Part shown: one piece after another, positions 45,178 through 53,935 of the stretch
How the letters are laid out: every line of letters begins with the position of its first letter
Position numbering within the stretch: position 1 is the first letter of the stretch
Source: Neoalteromonas facilis
GTDB lineage: Bacteria; Pseudomonadota; Gammaproteobacteria; Enterobacterales; Alteromonadaceae
Assembly (NCBI RefSeq): GCF_002807665.1
Contig: NZ_PEAY01000004.1
Location: 186,001 to 250,000 of the forward strand
Direction: 5' to 3'
Length of the DNA stretch: 64,000 nucleotides
Notes under the pieces: model-generated
What the model saw: the letters and a program-made list of their open reading frames with translations, nothing else
Database searches by the model: none
What the model was told of the DNA's origin: nothing
Translations under genes and position numbers: made by a program

Positions 45178-45828
45178 ATGACTACTGAAACAAACGAAGT
45201 ATTGAGCTTCCCGCAATTAAACCGACCAGCCCCGTCTTTTATAGCGAAAACTACCCATGGCATGCGTTCGCTAGAAGATTATAAAGGTAAATGGTTGGTG
45301 CTGTTTTCTCACCCTGCAGATTTCACTCCAGTGTGTACCACGGAGTTTATTGGATTTGCGAACGCGTCAGCTCGCTTTGCCGCAATGAATTGTGACTTAT
45401 TGGGTCTTTCGATCGATAGTGTTCATTCTCACATAGCTTGGGTGCGCAATATTAAAGAAAAATTTGGTGTAGATATTAATTTCCCAATTATCGCTGACTT
45501 ATCTATGGAAGTTGCTAAGTCATACGGCATGGTTCAACCGGGAGCGAGCGATACATCTGCAGTAAGAGCTACCTTTATCATTGATCCTGAGGGAATTTTA
45601 CGTGCTATGGTTTACTACCCGATGAGTAATGGCCGATCTATCAATGAATTTGTGCGCTTATTAGAAGCGCTTCAAACCAGTGATGCGAATAGTTGTGCGA
45701 CGCCAGAAAACTGGAAAGCCGGTGATGATGTAATCGTTCCACCGCCTCACACAACAGATGATGCGGCAATGCGACAGGATCAAGGTTATGATTATGTCGA
45801 TTGGTATTTCAGTAAACGGGCACTTTAA
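45178..45828 (+). CDS. 1-Cys peroxiredoxin (Prx6 type)
   Basis: A 216-residue peroxiredoxin. The peroxidatic cysteine is Cys53 in HPADFTPVCTTEF, the catalytic Arg is in SAVRATFIIDPEG, and a C-terminal 1-cysPrx domain (YYPMSNGRSINEFVRLLEAL split near 150) completes the fold. The length fits the Prx6 group, which reduces peroxides and perhaps persulfide-derived oxidants. A GGAGAA ribosome-binding site precedes ATG 45178. An own promoter is likely because AAATGTATAT lies upstream. Confidence 0.95.
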   Translation: MTTETNEVLSFPQLNRPAPSFIAKTTHGMRSLEDYKGKWLVLFSHPADFTPVCTTEFIGFANASARFAAMNCDLLGLSIDSVHSHIAWVRNIKEKFGVDINFPIIADLSMEVAKSYGMVQPGASDTSAVRATFIIDPEGILRAMVYYPMSNGRSINEFVRLLEALQTSDANSCATPENWKAGDDVIVPPPHTTDDAAMRQDQGYDYVDWYFSKRAL

Positions 45829-45900
45829 GATAAGCCAATGTCTTATTGCTGAAGATTGTGGCAGAAAGCCACATTCTTCAGCCGTTATAGGAGATAAAAA

Positions 45901-46770
45901 ATGTCAGAAACATTCCATGTAGAATCATTTTTGGATAACGACAGTGAAACATTTACATATGTCGTCAGTGATCCTGCAAGTAAAAAGGCTGTGGTTATCG
46001 ATCCGGTTCTTGATTTTGACTACAGCTCGGGCAGGGCGTCTACTAAAAGTGCGGAAGCTGTCAGTGAGTATATTGAACGTGAGGGGCTAGACGTTGAATG
46101 GGTATTAGAAACACACGCACATGCTGATCATTTATCAGCCGCGCCATTTTTTAAATCTAGGTTCGGGGCGAAAATAGGTATTGGCAAGCACATTACTCAA
46201 GTGCAAAAAACGTTTAAAGCCTTATTTAATTTGGAAAAAGAGTTTTTACCCAACGGAACTCAATTTGATCGATTGTTCGATGAGGGAGACGAATTTGACG
46301 TCGGTGGATTACATTTTCGGATTATGCATGTTCCCGGACATACCCCAGCGGATATTGCCTATTTACTGAATGAAACCTCGGTGTTTGTTGGTGATACGCT
46401 ATTTATGCCTGATGTAGGGACTGCTCGGTGTGATTTCCCTGGCGGGGATGCCGCGACGTTATTTGACTCGGTGCAGCGGATCCTGTCGCTACCTGAGACT
46501 ACGACGATTTACGTGTGCCATGATTATCCAACCGCACACCGTTCTCATGAATGTTCTGTGAGTGTTGGTGAACAGCGAGAAAAAAACATTCATGTGAATT
46601 CTACGGTGACTAAAGCGCAATTCGTCGAAAAAAGAGAAACTCGAGACGCTACACTTAGTATGCCCAGATTAATTATTCCGTCTATTCAGGTTAATGTGCG
46701 TGCCGGCGAGTTACCACCTCCGGAAAGCAATGAAGTACGTTATCTGAAGGTTCCAATCAATCAACTGTAA
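45901..46770 (+). CDS. Metallo-beta-lactamase-fold persulfide dioxygenase-like enzyme
   Basis: A 289-residue MBL-fold enzyme. The metal motif is THAHADH (71-77), with further ligands in HVPGHTPAD, FVGDTLF and CHDYPT. This arrangement and the VYVCHDYPTAHRS-like end fit ETHE1/Blh persulfide dioxygenases, which oxidise glutathione persulfide to sulfite; the upstream TSUP transporter could then export sulfite. The extra C-terminal tail (about 220-289) holds a conserved-looking PSIQVNVRAGELPPPESNE region. GSH-persulfide specificity is by analogy. Confidence 0.9.
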   Translation: MSETFHVESFLDNDSETFTYVVSDPASKKAVVIDPVLDFDYSSGRASTKSAEAVSEYIEREGLDVEWVLETHAHADHLSAAPFFKSRFGAKIGIGKHITQVQKTFKALFNLEKEFLPNGTQFDRLFDEGDEFDVGGLHFRIMHVPGHTPADIAYLLNETSVFVGDTLFMPDVGTARCDFPGGDAATLFDSVQRILSLPETTTIYVCHDYPTAHRSHECSVSVGEQREKNIHVNSTVTKAQFVEKRETRDATLSMPRLIIPSIQVNVRAGELPPPESNEVRYLKVPINQL

Positions 46771-46778
46771 GGTGAGTT

Positions 46779-47174
46779 ATGAAATCTCCAAAAGAATATG
46801 TTGATGAAGTAAAAGCACTTATCAATGAAGTCAGTGTTGGTGAGCTGACACAGTTATTGAAAGATTCTGAGCTCGTGCTAATTGATATACGCGAGCACGA
46901 AGAGTATGTGCAAGGTCATGTGGCTAATTCGGTGAACTTGCCTCGTGGCGTTCTTGAAATGAAGCTAACAGATCACCCGGTAGTCGCTCACCACAGTGAT
47001 CCCAACGTGGCGTTGGCAGATTTGGCGCAACGCCCGATTTACTTAATTTGTCGTTCTGGTGGTCGTTCGGCATTGGCTGCGCAATCACTAACTGTGATGG
47101 GGCACCCTGAAGTGTATTCTGTCGCCGGTGGCATGCTTGAATGGGAAAAACAAGGGCTGGCAACTACAAAATAG
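46779..47174 (+). CDS. Rhodanese-domain sulfurtransferase
   Basis: A 131-residue single-domain rhodanese with the active-site loop CRSGGR (Cys near 93) preceded by PIYLICR and a conserved IDIREHEEYVQGHV. It carries sulfane sulfur as a persulfide on the Cys. It lies 8 bp behind the persulfide-dioxygenase-like gene with its own AAGGTGAG ribosome-binding site, so the two are tightly co-transcribed. No signal peptide is present. Confidence 0.95.
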   Translation: MKSPKEYVDEVKALINEVSVGELTQLLKDSELVLIDIREHEEYVQGHVANSVNLPRGVLEMKLTDHPVVAHHSDPNVALADLAQRPIYLICRSGGRSALAAQSLTVMGHPEVYSVAGGMLEWEKQGLATTK

Positions 47175-47223
47175 AAATACGCCTGAAATGAATGCTGTTT
47201 GAGTCAATGGCGATGGCCATTAC

Positions 47224-47676
47224 TTAGGTTATCTCCGTAATTTCTATTCCTAGGTGATGAGCCAAGCCACCTTGGCGACCCTTAACAAGATCGTAAAGGC
47301 AATAATTGTCCAATTCACTGGTGAATCGTGATACTGCGTCCATCAAAATATGGCGCAGCCTGCAATCAGGAGAAATAACACATTGGCTGTCTGGAGAAGC
47401 GAAGCATTCTGCAATAGCGACATTTTCAATGGTTATTCTAAACACCTCACCGACATTAATCATATTGCTATTTCTCGCCAACTTATAGCCGCCGTTGCGT
47501 CCTTTAGTACCCACAATGTAGTGATGTTCAGCAAGGTTTATCATGACTTTTTTGAGGTGATTAAAAGAGACTTTATAGGCGTCTGCAATTTCTCTTGTCG
47601 TAACAAATTGCTCTGGCCTGAGTGCCATATAGATAAGAGCCCGAAAAGTGAGGTTAGAAAATGCATTAATCTTCAT
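47224..47676 (-). CDS. Rrf2 family regulator (NsrR-like)
   Basis: A 150-residue Rrf2 protein with an N-terminal winged helix (about 1-80; FRALIYMALRPEQFVTTREIAD, KGRNGGYKLAR) and three cysteines, C91, C99 and C105, in the loop that ligates an iron-sulfur cluster in NsrR (which uses C91, C96 and C102). It is convergent with the sulfur module and could control it, though an NsrR-like nitric oxide response is equally possible. No common operator with the module was confirmed upstream of its own gene. Confidence 0.85.
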   Translation of the reverse strand: MKINAFSNLTFRALIYMALRPEQFVTTREIADAYKVSFNHLKKVMINLAEHHYIVGTKGRNGGYKLARNSNMINVGEVFRITIENVAIAECFASPDSQCVISPDCRLRHILMDAVSRFTSELDNYCLYDLVKGRQGGLAHHLGIEITEIT

Positions 47677-47796
47677 AAAGGCAGTCTGACAGTGAATAAG
47701 AAAGAGAGGTCAAATTTCGTTTGTAGATGTTAAAACGTTTGTCACAGTATAGTGCTCTGTAGCTATATTGCTACGCTTGTTTAATGTCGCCAGAAT

Positions 47797-47832
47797 TAAA
47801 AAAGCGCCTTGGTAGTGGCCTACCAAAGCGCT
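47797..47832 (-). terminator. Terminator downstream of the OmpA-family gene
   Basis: Read on the minus strand, AGCGC-TTTGGTAG pairs with CTACCAA-GGCGCT around GCCA and is followed by a T-run. It lies about 24 bp past the stop codon of the leftward ompA-like gene. Confidence 0.8.
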
Positions 47833-47855
47833 GCTACATCCATCAAAAAGCGCAA

Positions 47856-49055
47856 TTACTGCGATACACGTTCTTTTACTGTTGCAGAAACCTTAGCTTC
47901 GATACGACGGTTCATTTTATGTGCCTCAGCGCTGTCTGAAGCATCCAACAGTCGAGTTTCACCGAAACCTTCTGCACTCAATCGGCCAGCATCAATGCCA
48001 TACGCATTGATGAGGAGATCACGCACTGCATTTGCACGACGTTCTGACAATGCCATGTTGTAGCTATCAGAACCAACCGATGACGTGTGCCCTTCAATAA
48101 CTGCTGACGTATTGACATAGCGGTTTAAGAAATCTGCAAATGCCTTGATTTCTGCATCTTGTGGATTGGTTACGACATCACTGTTATTCGCAAACAAGAC
48201 ACGCAATGCGATTGACAGCTCTTTCTCTTCGAAAATGACACAACCGTTGGCATCAACTTTGTCGTTAGGTAACGAATCTGGGCACTGATCTTTGTCATTT
48301 GGCACGCCATCATTGTCGCTGTCGTTTACGAGTGAACAGCCGACAGCATTAACTGGTGTTCCTTTGGGCGTATTGGGGCATTGATCATTCGCATTAACCA
48401 CACCATCGCCATCTAAGTCGTTGTTGCAGCCGGTAGTATCTACCGCTTGTCCTGGAGGCGTATTAGGACATTGGTCACGGCTATCCATAACACCATCACC
48501 ATCGCTATCGCGGTCAGTTTTACGTGGCGTTACGTCACCAAACGTATACGCAAGGCCGATTTTAACCGCGTGGTCATTGAAACCTTCTCCGAACTCTCTA
48601 AACGCCATCGCTTCTGTGATCAACATAAAGCGATCATTCAGAGCCCAATGCTTACCTATACCTGCCGCAGCCATGCGATAACTCTGGTCAAGGTTTTGAT
48701 GACGGAGACCACCAAATAAATAGGCTTTGTCATCATCAAGGAAATACATGACATCGGCACCTAAACTTTTACCTTCCTCTTCAACACCAAATGGCTTGTT
48801 CGGGTCAAAGTCTATTTCTTGATGAGCAACCTCAACGCGTGCGGCCCAATGCTTATCAAAGCGGAAACCGAGTTCAAAACCGAGACCATGTCCTTCGTCA
48901 AGATATCCGTTCGGCTCTGGCTTCTCACTGTCGGCGTTATAGTACTGTACGAATCCACCGAACCAACCGTCATAGGCAGGTGCTTCATCGGCATAGGCCG
49001 CGGATGTAATTAACCCTGCAGCAATCGCGGTACTAATGAGTGTTCTTTTCAACAT
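47856..49055 (-). CDS. OmpA-family outer-membrane protein with thrombospondin type 3 repeats
   Basis: A 399-residue protein. A signal peptide (about 1-22) precedes an eight-stranded OmpA-like beta barrel (about 25-175), three calcium-binding TSP3-type repeats with the pattern DxDGDGVxDxxDQCPxT (about 180-275), and an OmpA/MotB peptidoglycan-binding domain with IEGHTSSVGSDSYN and LSERRANAV. Calcium binding by the TSP3 linker is typical. It anchors the outer membrane to the cell wall. It is preceded by a poor but recognisable ribosome-binding site and stands between yjbQ and the Rrf2 gene. Confidence 0.94.
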   Translation of the reverse strand: MLKRTLISTAIAAGLITSAAYADEAPAYDGWFGGFVQYYNADSEKPEPNGYLDEGHGLGFELGFRFDKHWAARVEVAHQEIDFDPNKPFGVEEEGKSLGADVMYFLDDDKAYLFGGLRHQNLDQSYRMAAAGIGKHWALNDRFMLITEAMAFREFGEGFNDHAVKIGLAYTFGDVTPRKTDRDSDGDGVMDSRDQCPNTPPGQAVDTTGCNNDLDGDGVVNANDQCPNTPKGTPVNAVGCSLVNDSDNDGVPNDKDQCPDSLPNDKVDANGCVIFEEKELSIALRVLFANNSDVVTNPQDAEIKAFADFLNRYVNTSAVIEGHTSSVGSDSYNMALSERRANAVRDLLINAYGIDAGRLSAEGFGETRLLDASDSAEAHKMNRRIEAKVSATVKERVSQ

Positions 49056-49125
49056 AGCGTGTTCCTTTTTATCGTTTTCAAGTCATGGCAGCACTGCAGG
49101 CAACAGCTTTGCCACTAATCTGTTG

Positions 49126-49554
49126 TTATTTTGGTTTTCCCATCACGGTTATATGGATCGAACGTCTTCCACCATGGTCGCGGTGTTCACCCAAATAAAT
49201 TCCTTGCCACGTACCTAAGACTAACTGACCATTTTCAACGGCGATGCTCAATTGAGTACCCAATAATGAAGACTTAACATGTGCCGGCATATCATCAGGC
49301 CCTTCATAGGTATGAGTAAAATATGGCGTATCCTCTGATACGATATTATTGAAAAAAGCGTTCATATCCTGACGCACCGAAGGATCGGCATTTTCGTTTA
49401 TGGTTAAGCTGGCACTGGTGTGCAGCAGGCTTAAATGCACTATAGCGTGTGAAAAATACCGTATCTCTGGGAGTTCATCGGTGATCGTATGCGTGATCAG
49501 ATGGAAGCCTCTGGCATATTCGGGGAGCACTATTTTTTTACTATGCCACTCCAT
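49126..49554 (-). CDS. yjbQ: YjbQ family protein (UPF0047)
   Basis: A 142-residue protein of the YjbQ/UPF0047 family, with HTSASLTINENADPSVRQDM, the HVKSSLLGTQLSIAVENG stretch and the terminal LGEHRDHGGRRSIHI. The family shows weak thiamine-phosphate synthase activity and its true function is open. The ATG at 49554 (MEWHSKK) is chosen because it comes 9 bp after the zur stop codon; the longer frame from 49587 would lie inside zur. Confidence 0.92.
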   Translation of the reverse strand: MEWHSKKIVLPEYARGFHLITHTITDELPEIRYFSHAIVHLSLLHTSASLTINENADPSVRQDMNAFFNNIVSEDTPYFTHTYEGPDDMPAHVKSSLLGTQLSIAVENGQLVLGTWQGIYLGEHRDHGGRRSIHITVMGKPK

Positions 49555-49562
49555 TGGGGTCT

Positions 49563-50003
49563 CTATTCCTCTTGGCACTCTTGACACAAACCATGTGCTT
49601 CAATGGTTTGCTTTGAAATCAGGAAACCGCGGGCTTTGGCTTGGTCGTTAAGTTTGTCTTCTATGCCTTCAGATTGGATTTCGGCAACGTGTCCACAACT
49701 ATCACAAATTAAAAATTGAACCGGGTGGCTGCAACCAAAGTGATGACAAGCAACGAAACTGTTAGTGGATTCCAGCTTATGGATTAAATCAAAATCGAGT
49801 AAAAAATCGAGTGCACGATAAACGGTAGCGGGCTTAGCGCTTTCTTCAGTTTCACGCAACGTGTCTAATAACTCGTAGGCTCCCATCGGACGGCTTTTAG
49901 TGAGCAGAATTTGATACACCTTTTCTCGCAGAGGAGTAAAACGAGCGCCTTTTTTTTCACAAAATTCACGCGCTTGGGAAACTAATGTTGTGATATTTTT
50001 CAT
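49563..50003 (-). CDS. zur: Zinc uptake regulator Zur (Fur family)
   Basis: A 146-residue Fur-family repressor. An N-terminal winged helix (KGARFTPLREKVYQILL, ATVYRALDFLL) is followed by the dimer domain with HHFGCSHPVQFLICDSCGHV and a C-terminal CQECQ; these Cys are structural zinc sites. The CxxC pairs and the HGLC motif fit Zur rather than Fur. In the family it represses zinc uptake genes. The regulator binds as a dimer to an AT-rich palindrome, but no clear Zur box was found in the adjacent upstream region. Confidence 0.9.
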   Translation of the reverse strand: MKNITTLVSQAREFCEKKGARFTPLREKVYQILLTKSRPMGAYELLDTLRETEESAKPATVYRALDFLLDFDLIHKLESTNSFVACHHFGCSHPVQFLICDSCGHVAEIQSEGIEDKLNDQAKARGFLISKQTIEAHGLCQECQEE

Positions 50004-50108
50004 TGCAAATTAATACAGTGTCTGTACTCATAATGTGCCGCTAACGTCATGATCTTGATAGCGTATTCTGAGTATTCAAATATGCGTTGAGCATAACACA
50101 CTTTTCTT

Positions 50109-50591
50109 TTACGCAGGCGCATTTTCTCCACTAAGGAAATGGTCAGATAAATGCTGGATCAGGCGATCTTCTAGCTCAAAGCGAACAGCCAAGGTTTCGC
50201 CTAAATTTGCTACCGATTGCTCGAACATTTTGGGATTCACGATTTCTTCAACGGAGCTATAGCTGTCATTAAACTCCAGAGCTGCATCAGTTGTATCCAT
50301 GAGTTCGGGATATAGGGATTCGCGTAACGATTCTCCCGAAGGGTCTTCACTGGCGATTATGTCAAATACTTCAAAATGACCCGCGGAGACATAGTCCATT
50401 AACAACTCGCAAAACTGTTCCAACTGCTGATGTGTGGGGAGTTGCTTATTGCCGTTTTGCGATTTATTCGCCGTTAGGCCAGCAAGTTGGCAATATTCAA
50501 CCCAGAGTTGTTGCCGCTCATTTAACCAGTTATTGAGAACGCTATTTACATCGTAAAAGCGGTTGGTCTCGTACTCCGCTTGACTCAGCAT
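50109..50591 (-). CDS. rsd: Anti-sigma-70 factor Rsd
   Basis: A 160-residue all-helical protein of the Rsd/AlgQ family. The middle and C-terminal parts match E. coli Rsd (FCELLMDYVSAGHFEVFD, then LGETLAVRFELEDRLIQHL). Rsd binds the housekeeping sigma factor in stationary phase and shifts polymerase toward alternative sigmas. ATG 50591 is preceded by AGGTAGG. It is divergent from nudC; in E. coli rsd is likewise next to nudC and hemE. Confidence 0.93.
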   Translation of the reverse strand: MLSQAEYETNRFYDVNSVLNNWLNERQQLWVEYCQLAGLTANKSQNGNKQLPTHQQLEQFCELLMDYVSAGHFEVFDIIASEDPSGESLRESLYPELMDTTDAALEFNDSYSSVEEIVNPKMFEQSVANLGETLAVRFELEDRLIQHLSDHFLSGENAPA

Positions 50592-50689
50592 GGTATAACC
50601 TACCTAATAGGTTTACTTAAACAGAAAATTGAGTATAGCACTGTACAAATTGTGAACAACTTAATTCAACCCAATTAGGACTCCTTACC

Positions 50690-51508
50690 ATGATCGTCGA
50701 TGTAATGCCCGCTACGGAGGCATACTGGCTAGTTGTCAGTAACGACCGTTTCTTGCGAGATGAAAGTGAACAAATATTGATGTTTGCGAGTTGGTCTGCG
50801 CTCACTTACCTAGAACAATATCAAGACAAAGCGGTACCTATTGGTGAGTATGATGGCCATCCGGTGATTTTAATTGATATGCAACGGGAAGAGGCTCCTG
50901 AGGCAATACCAACCAGTAGTTTGCGAAGCGCTCTTATGTACGCCAATGATGATCAGTTTGGTTTGATTGCCAAAGCATGGCAATACGCAGTGTTTTTGCG
51001 AACTCATCGGTACTGTGGTCAATGCGGAAGCACAATGCAACGAGTGAATTGGGAGATGGCGATGCATTGCTATCAATGTCACCACCGCACATATCCACGG
51101 GTATCTCCCTGTATTATTGTTGCTATTCACAATGAGGATTCGTTGTTGTTAGCGCTGGGAACACGACACAAAGATACCGGAATGTATTCGACCTTAGCGG
51201 GGTTCGTGGAAAGTGGAGAAAGCCTTGAGGAAGCATTGCATCGAGAAGTAAAAGAAGAAGTGGGTGTTGATGTGAAAAATATTGAGTACTTTGGCAGTCA
51301 ACCTTGGCCTTTCCCACATTCATTAATGGTAGGCTACATCGCCGAATATGCGGGTGGCGATATCGTTATTGATGATGAAGAAATATGTGCAGCCGATTGG
51401 TTTCGTTTTGACCAATTACCCAAAGTTCCCCCTACACTATCAATTGCTGGGCAGCTAATCGAAGAGACGGTTAGGCGTCTTAAAGACAAACAAAAAAGCC
51501 CGACCTAA
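50690..51508 (+). CDS. nudC: NAD-capped RNA hydrolase/NADH pyrophosphatase NudC
   Basis: A 272-residue NudC. A zinc ribbon with CGQC and CYQC precedes the Nudix box GFVESGESLEEALHREVKEEVGV (two parts) and the family-specific SQPWPFPHSLM motif that recognises the NAD moiety. In E. coli it removes NAD caps from RNA. Its 3' end overlaps a hairpin, described separately. It lies between rsd and hemE, the same order as in E. coli. Confidence 0.95.
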   Translation: MIVDVMPATEAYWLVVSNDRFLRDESEQILMFASWSALTYLEQYQDKAVPIGEYDGHPVILIDMQREEAPEAIPTSSLRSALMYANDDQFGLIAKAWQYAVFLRTHRYCGQCGSTMQRVNWEMAMHCYQCHHRTYPRVSPCIIVAIHNEDSLLLALGTRHKDTGMYSTLAGFVESGESLEEALHREVKEEVGVDVKNIEYFGSQPWPFPHSLMVGYIAEYAGGDIVIDDEEICAADWFRFDQLPKVPPTLSIAGQLIEETVRRLKDKQKSPT

Positions 51509-51519
51509 AGGTTCGGGCT
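51492..51519 (-). terminator. Minus-strand hairpin with T-run at the nudC stop
   Basis: AGCCCGA (51497-51503) and TCGGGCT (51513-51519) pair around a short loop with further CC/GG pairs. The A-run at 51492-51497 becomes a T-run on the minus strand, giving a leftward terminator. On the plus strand it lacks a T-run. No leftward gene ends nearby. Confidence 0.5.
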
Positions 51520-51722
51520 GAATTAGTTGCGCGGTCCCGTTGACGGGCTTCTTTGTTGTTTGAGTTATACGTATAGCAAACGCTCACTATTTGCGCAAGT
51601 TTTAGGCAAAAATAATTTTACTGCGTAAAGTTATTTGGCCGAGAAACGCTGAAACGGAAACCATTTATTGGTATATTGCGCGCGCACAATATTTTGCAGT
51701 ATTACCAAGAGAATCAAAACCA

Positions 51723-52787
51723 ATGCAATTAAAAAATGACCGTTACTTGCGCGCACTGTTAAAGCAACCTGTCGATATGACGCCTGTGTGGATGATGCGT
51801 CAGGCAGGGCGCTATCTACCAGAATATAAAGCAACTCGCGCACAGGCCGGTGATTTTATGTCACTGTGTAAAAATGCAGAACTGGCCTGTGAAGTAACGC
51901 TGCAACCTTTGCGTCGCTATGAATTAGATGCCGCGATTTTATTCTCGGATATCTTAACCATTCCAGATGCAATGGGATTGGGACTTTATTTTGAGGCCGG
52001 AGAGGGGCCAAAATTTTCCAACGTTGTTGATAGTGCTGCGATGGTGAAGCAATTGCCGGTGCCAGATCCTGAAGATGAATTGGGTTATGTCATGAATGCG
52101 GTTAGAACCATTCGCACTGCGCTGAATGGTGACGTTCCGTTAATCGGTTTTTCTGGCAGCCCATGGACTTTGGCAACTTACATGGTTGAAGGCGGTTCGA
52201 GCAAAGCATTCACTAAAATAAAGAAAATGATGTATGCCGATCCTGCAACATTGCACGCTTTGCTGGATAAATTAGCGGATTCAGTCATCCTGTATTTGAA
52301 CGCACAAATCAAAGCTGGTGCTCAGTCAGTGATGGTATTTGATACTTGGGGTGGTGTTTTAACTCCGCGCGATTACAAAGATTTCTCCTTGCAATATATG
52401 CACAAAATTGTTGATGGGCTTATTCGTGAAAACGAAGGGCGTAAAGTGCCGGTGACGTTGTTTACCAAGAATGGTGGTATGTGGTTAGAGTCAATTGCGG
52501 CAACTGGCTGTGATGGCGTTGGTTTAGACTGGACTATCGACATTCAGAATGCGCGTGAAAGAGTCGGTGACAAAGTTGCACTTCAGGGCAATATGGATCC
52601 ATCTATCTTATATGCCGCCCCCGAGCGTATTGAACAAGAGGTTCAAACAATCTTGTCTGGATTCGGAGAGGGAACGGGGCATGTGTTTAATTTGGGTCAT
52701 GGCATACACCTAGACGTTCCACCTGAAAATGCCAAAGTGTTTGTGGATGCCGTACACAAATACAGTAAGCCTTACCATCAAGGCTAA
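51723..52787 (+). CDS. hemE: Uroporphyrinogen decarboxylase HemE
   Basis: A 354-residue HemE (E. coli 354). The N-terminal active-site motif [15 protein letters not shown] is complete, followed by [17 protein letters not shown] (catalytic Asp) and [13 protein letters not shown], and a C-terminal FNLGHGI. It converts uroporphyrinogen III to coproporphyrinogen III in haem synthesis. The stop codon overlaps that of queG by 3 bp on the other strand. Confidence 0.98.
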   Translation: MQLKNDRYLRALLKQPVDMTPVWMMRQAGRYLPEYKATRAQAGDFMSLCKNAELACEVTLQPLRRYELDAAILFSDILTIPDAMGLGLYFEAGEGPKFSNVVDSAAMVKQLPVPDPEDELGYVMNAVRTIRTALNGDVPLIGFSGSPWTLATYMVEGGSSKAFTKIKKMMYADPATLHALLDKLADSVILYLNAQIKAGAQSVMVFDTWGGVLTPRDYKDFSLQYMHKIVDGLIRENEGRKVPVTLFTKNGGMWLESIAATGCDGVGLDWTIDIQNARERVGDKVALQGNMDPSILYAAPERIEQEVQTILSGFGEGTGHVFNLGHGIHLDVPPENAKVFVDAVHKYSKPYHQG

Positions 52788-53929
52788 GCGTCTCTGGGTA
52801 ACCCCTTTTCGACTGAACGAATAAGGCGTTGAACTTGTCGGTTTGCACCGGTATCAGCGCCTTTTGATTTTTGTTTCTGTTGTTCAATCGCCCAATCAAT
52901 GTGTACTAGCGCAATATCTTCAGCGCTAGTTCGGGCTAGTGTAAGAGCTTCAATATTTTCTTCAGCAAAAGGAGCATTACCAATCGCCACGGCAATATTT
53001 CTAAGCCATTTTTGAAATCCTATACGGCGAATGGGGGAACCTTCTGTATGTGTCAGGAAGTCAGCTTCACTCCACGAGATTAATTCCAGTAGTGAGCGGC
53101 CAAATAGATGGTCTCGCGGGGTGAAATCGCTCTCTTCCGATAATGGTGCTTCACGATTATAGGGGCAGACCATTTGGCAATCATCGCAGCCGTATATGCG
53201 ATTCCCCATCAGTGGCCGCAGTGCTTCATCAATAATGCCATCGTATTCGATGGTTAAATAGGATATGCAACGCCGAGCATCCACTTGATAGGGCGCAACA
53301 ATCGCTTGAGTAGGGCACATGGTTAGGCATGCTGTGCAGCTGCCACACTTTTCTTCGACTGGTGCATCAACCGGGAGTGGCAGATTAACCAGCAGTTCCC
53401 CCAAGAAAAACCATGAACCCGCCTGTTCGTTTAACGTGAGGCTATGTTTACCCGTCCAACCAATACCCGCTTTTTCTGCGATGGCATGCTCAAGAATAGG
53501 TGCCGAGTCCACAAAGGGTCTAAATGCGGTATCGGCAAACGTTGAAGCTATTTTTTCACCGAGCTTTTTTAATTTGTTGCGCACTACCTTATGGTAATCC
53601 CTGCCAAGTGCGTAGCGACTAATATAGGCGATGTTGTTATCTTTGAGGTGCTGAGCAAATGCCGCATCAGCGGGCAAATAATCCAAACGAACGCTGATCG
53701 CACGCAACGAACCGGGTACTAATTCTTCTGGCCGAGCCCGCAACAGTCCGTGTCGTTGCATATATTCCATATTGCCGTGATAACCAGCGTCTAACCATTG
53801 TTGCAAGTATTTCTCATGTTGCGACAGATCAAGATCACTGATACCAACATGCTGAAAGCCTAGCGCCTTGCCCCAAGCCTTGATATTGTCTGCTAACTGA
53901 TTTAAATCGATAGAATCAATGGTGGTCAT
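52784..53929 (-). CDS. queG: Epoxyqueuosine reductase QueG
   Basis: A 381-residue QueG, which reduces epoxyqueuosine to queuosine in tRNA with a cobalamin cofactor. It has two 4Fe-4S motifs, [12 protein letters not shown] and [11 protein letters not shown], plus the GYHGNMEYM and [10 protein letters not shown]-terminal regions. The C-terminal HEAT-like helices are present. It is convergent with hemE and 6 bp from the divergent nnr gene. Confidence 0.97.
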   Translation of the reverse strand: MTTIDSIDLNQLADNIKAWGKALGFQHVGISDLDLSQHEKYLQQWLDAGYHGNMEYMQRHGLLRARPEELVPGSLRAISVRLDYLPADAAFAQHLKDNNIAYISRYALGRDYHKVVRNKLKKLGEKIASTFADTAFRPFVDSAPILEHAIAEKAGIGWTGKHSLTLNEQAGSWFFLGELLVNLPLPVDAPVEEKCGSCTACLTMCPTQAIVAPYQVDARRCISYLTIEYDGIIDEALRPLMGNRIYGCDDCQMVCPYNREAPLSEESDFTPRDHLFGRSLLELISWSEADFLTHTEGSPIRRIGFQKWLRNIAVAIGNAPFAEENIEALTLARTSAEDIALVHIDWAIEQQKQKSKGADTGANRQVQRLIRSVEKGLPRDA

Positions 53930-53935
53930 AGCACA

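Noticed and set aside
49980-50060. Possible Zur or LexA box upstream of zur
   Set aside because: A TACAG-TGTCTGTA-like stretch is present but matches neither consensus well enough.
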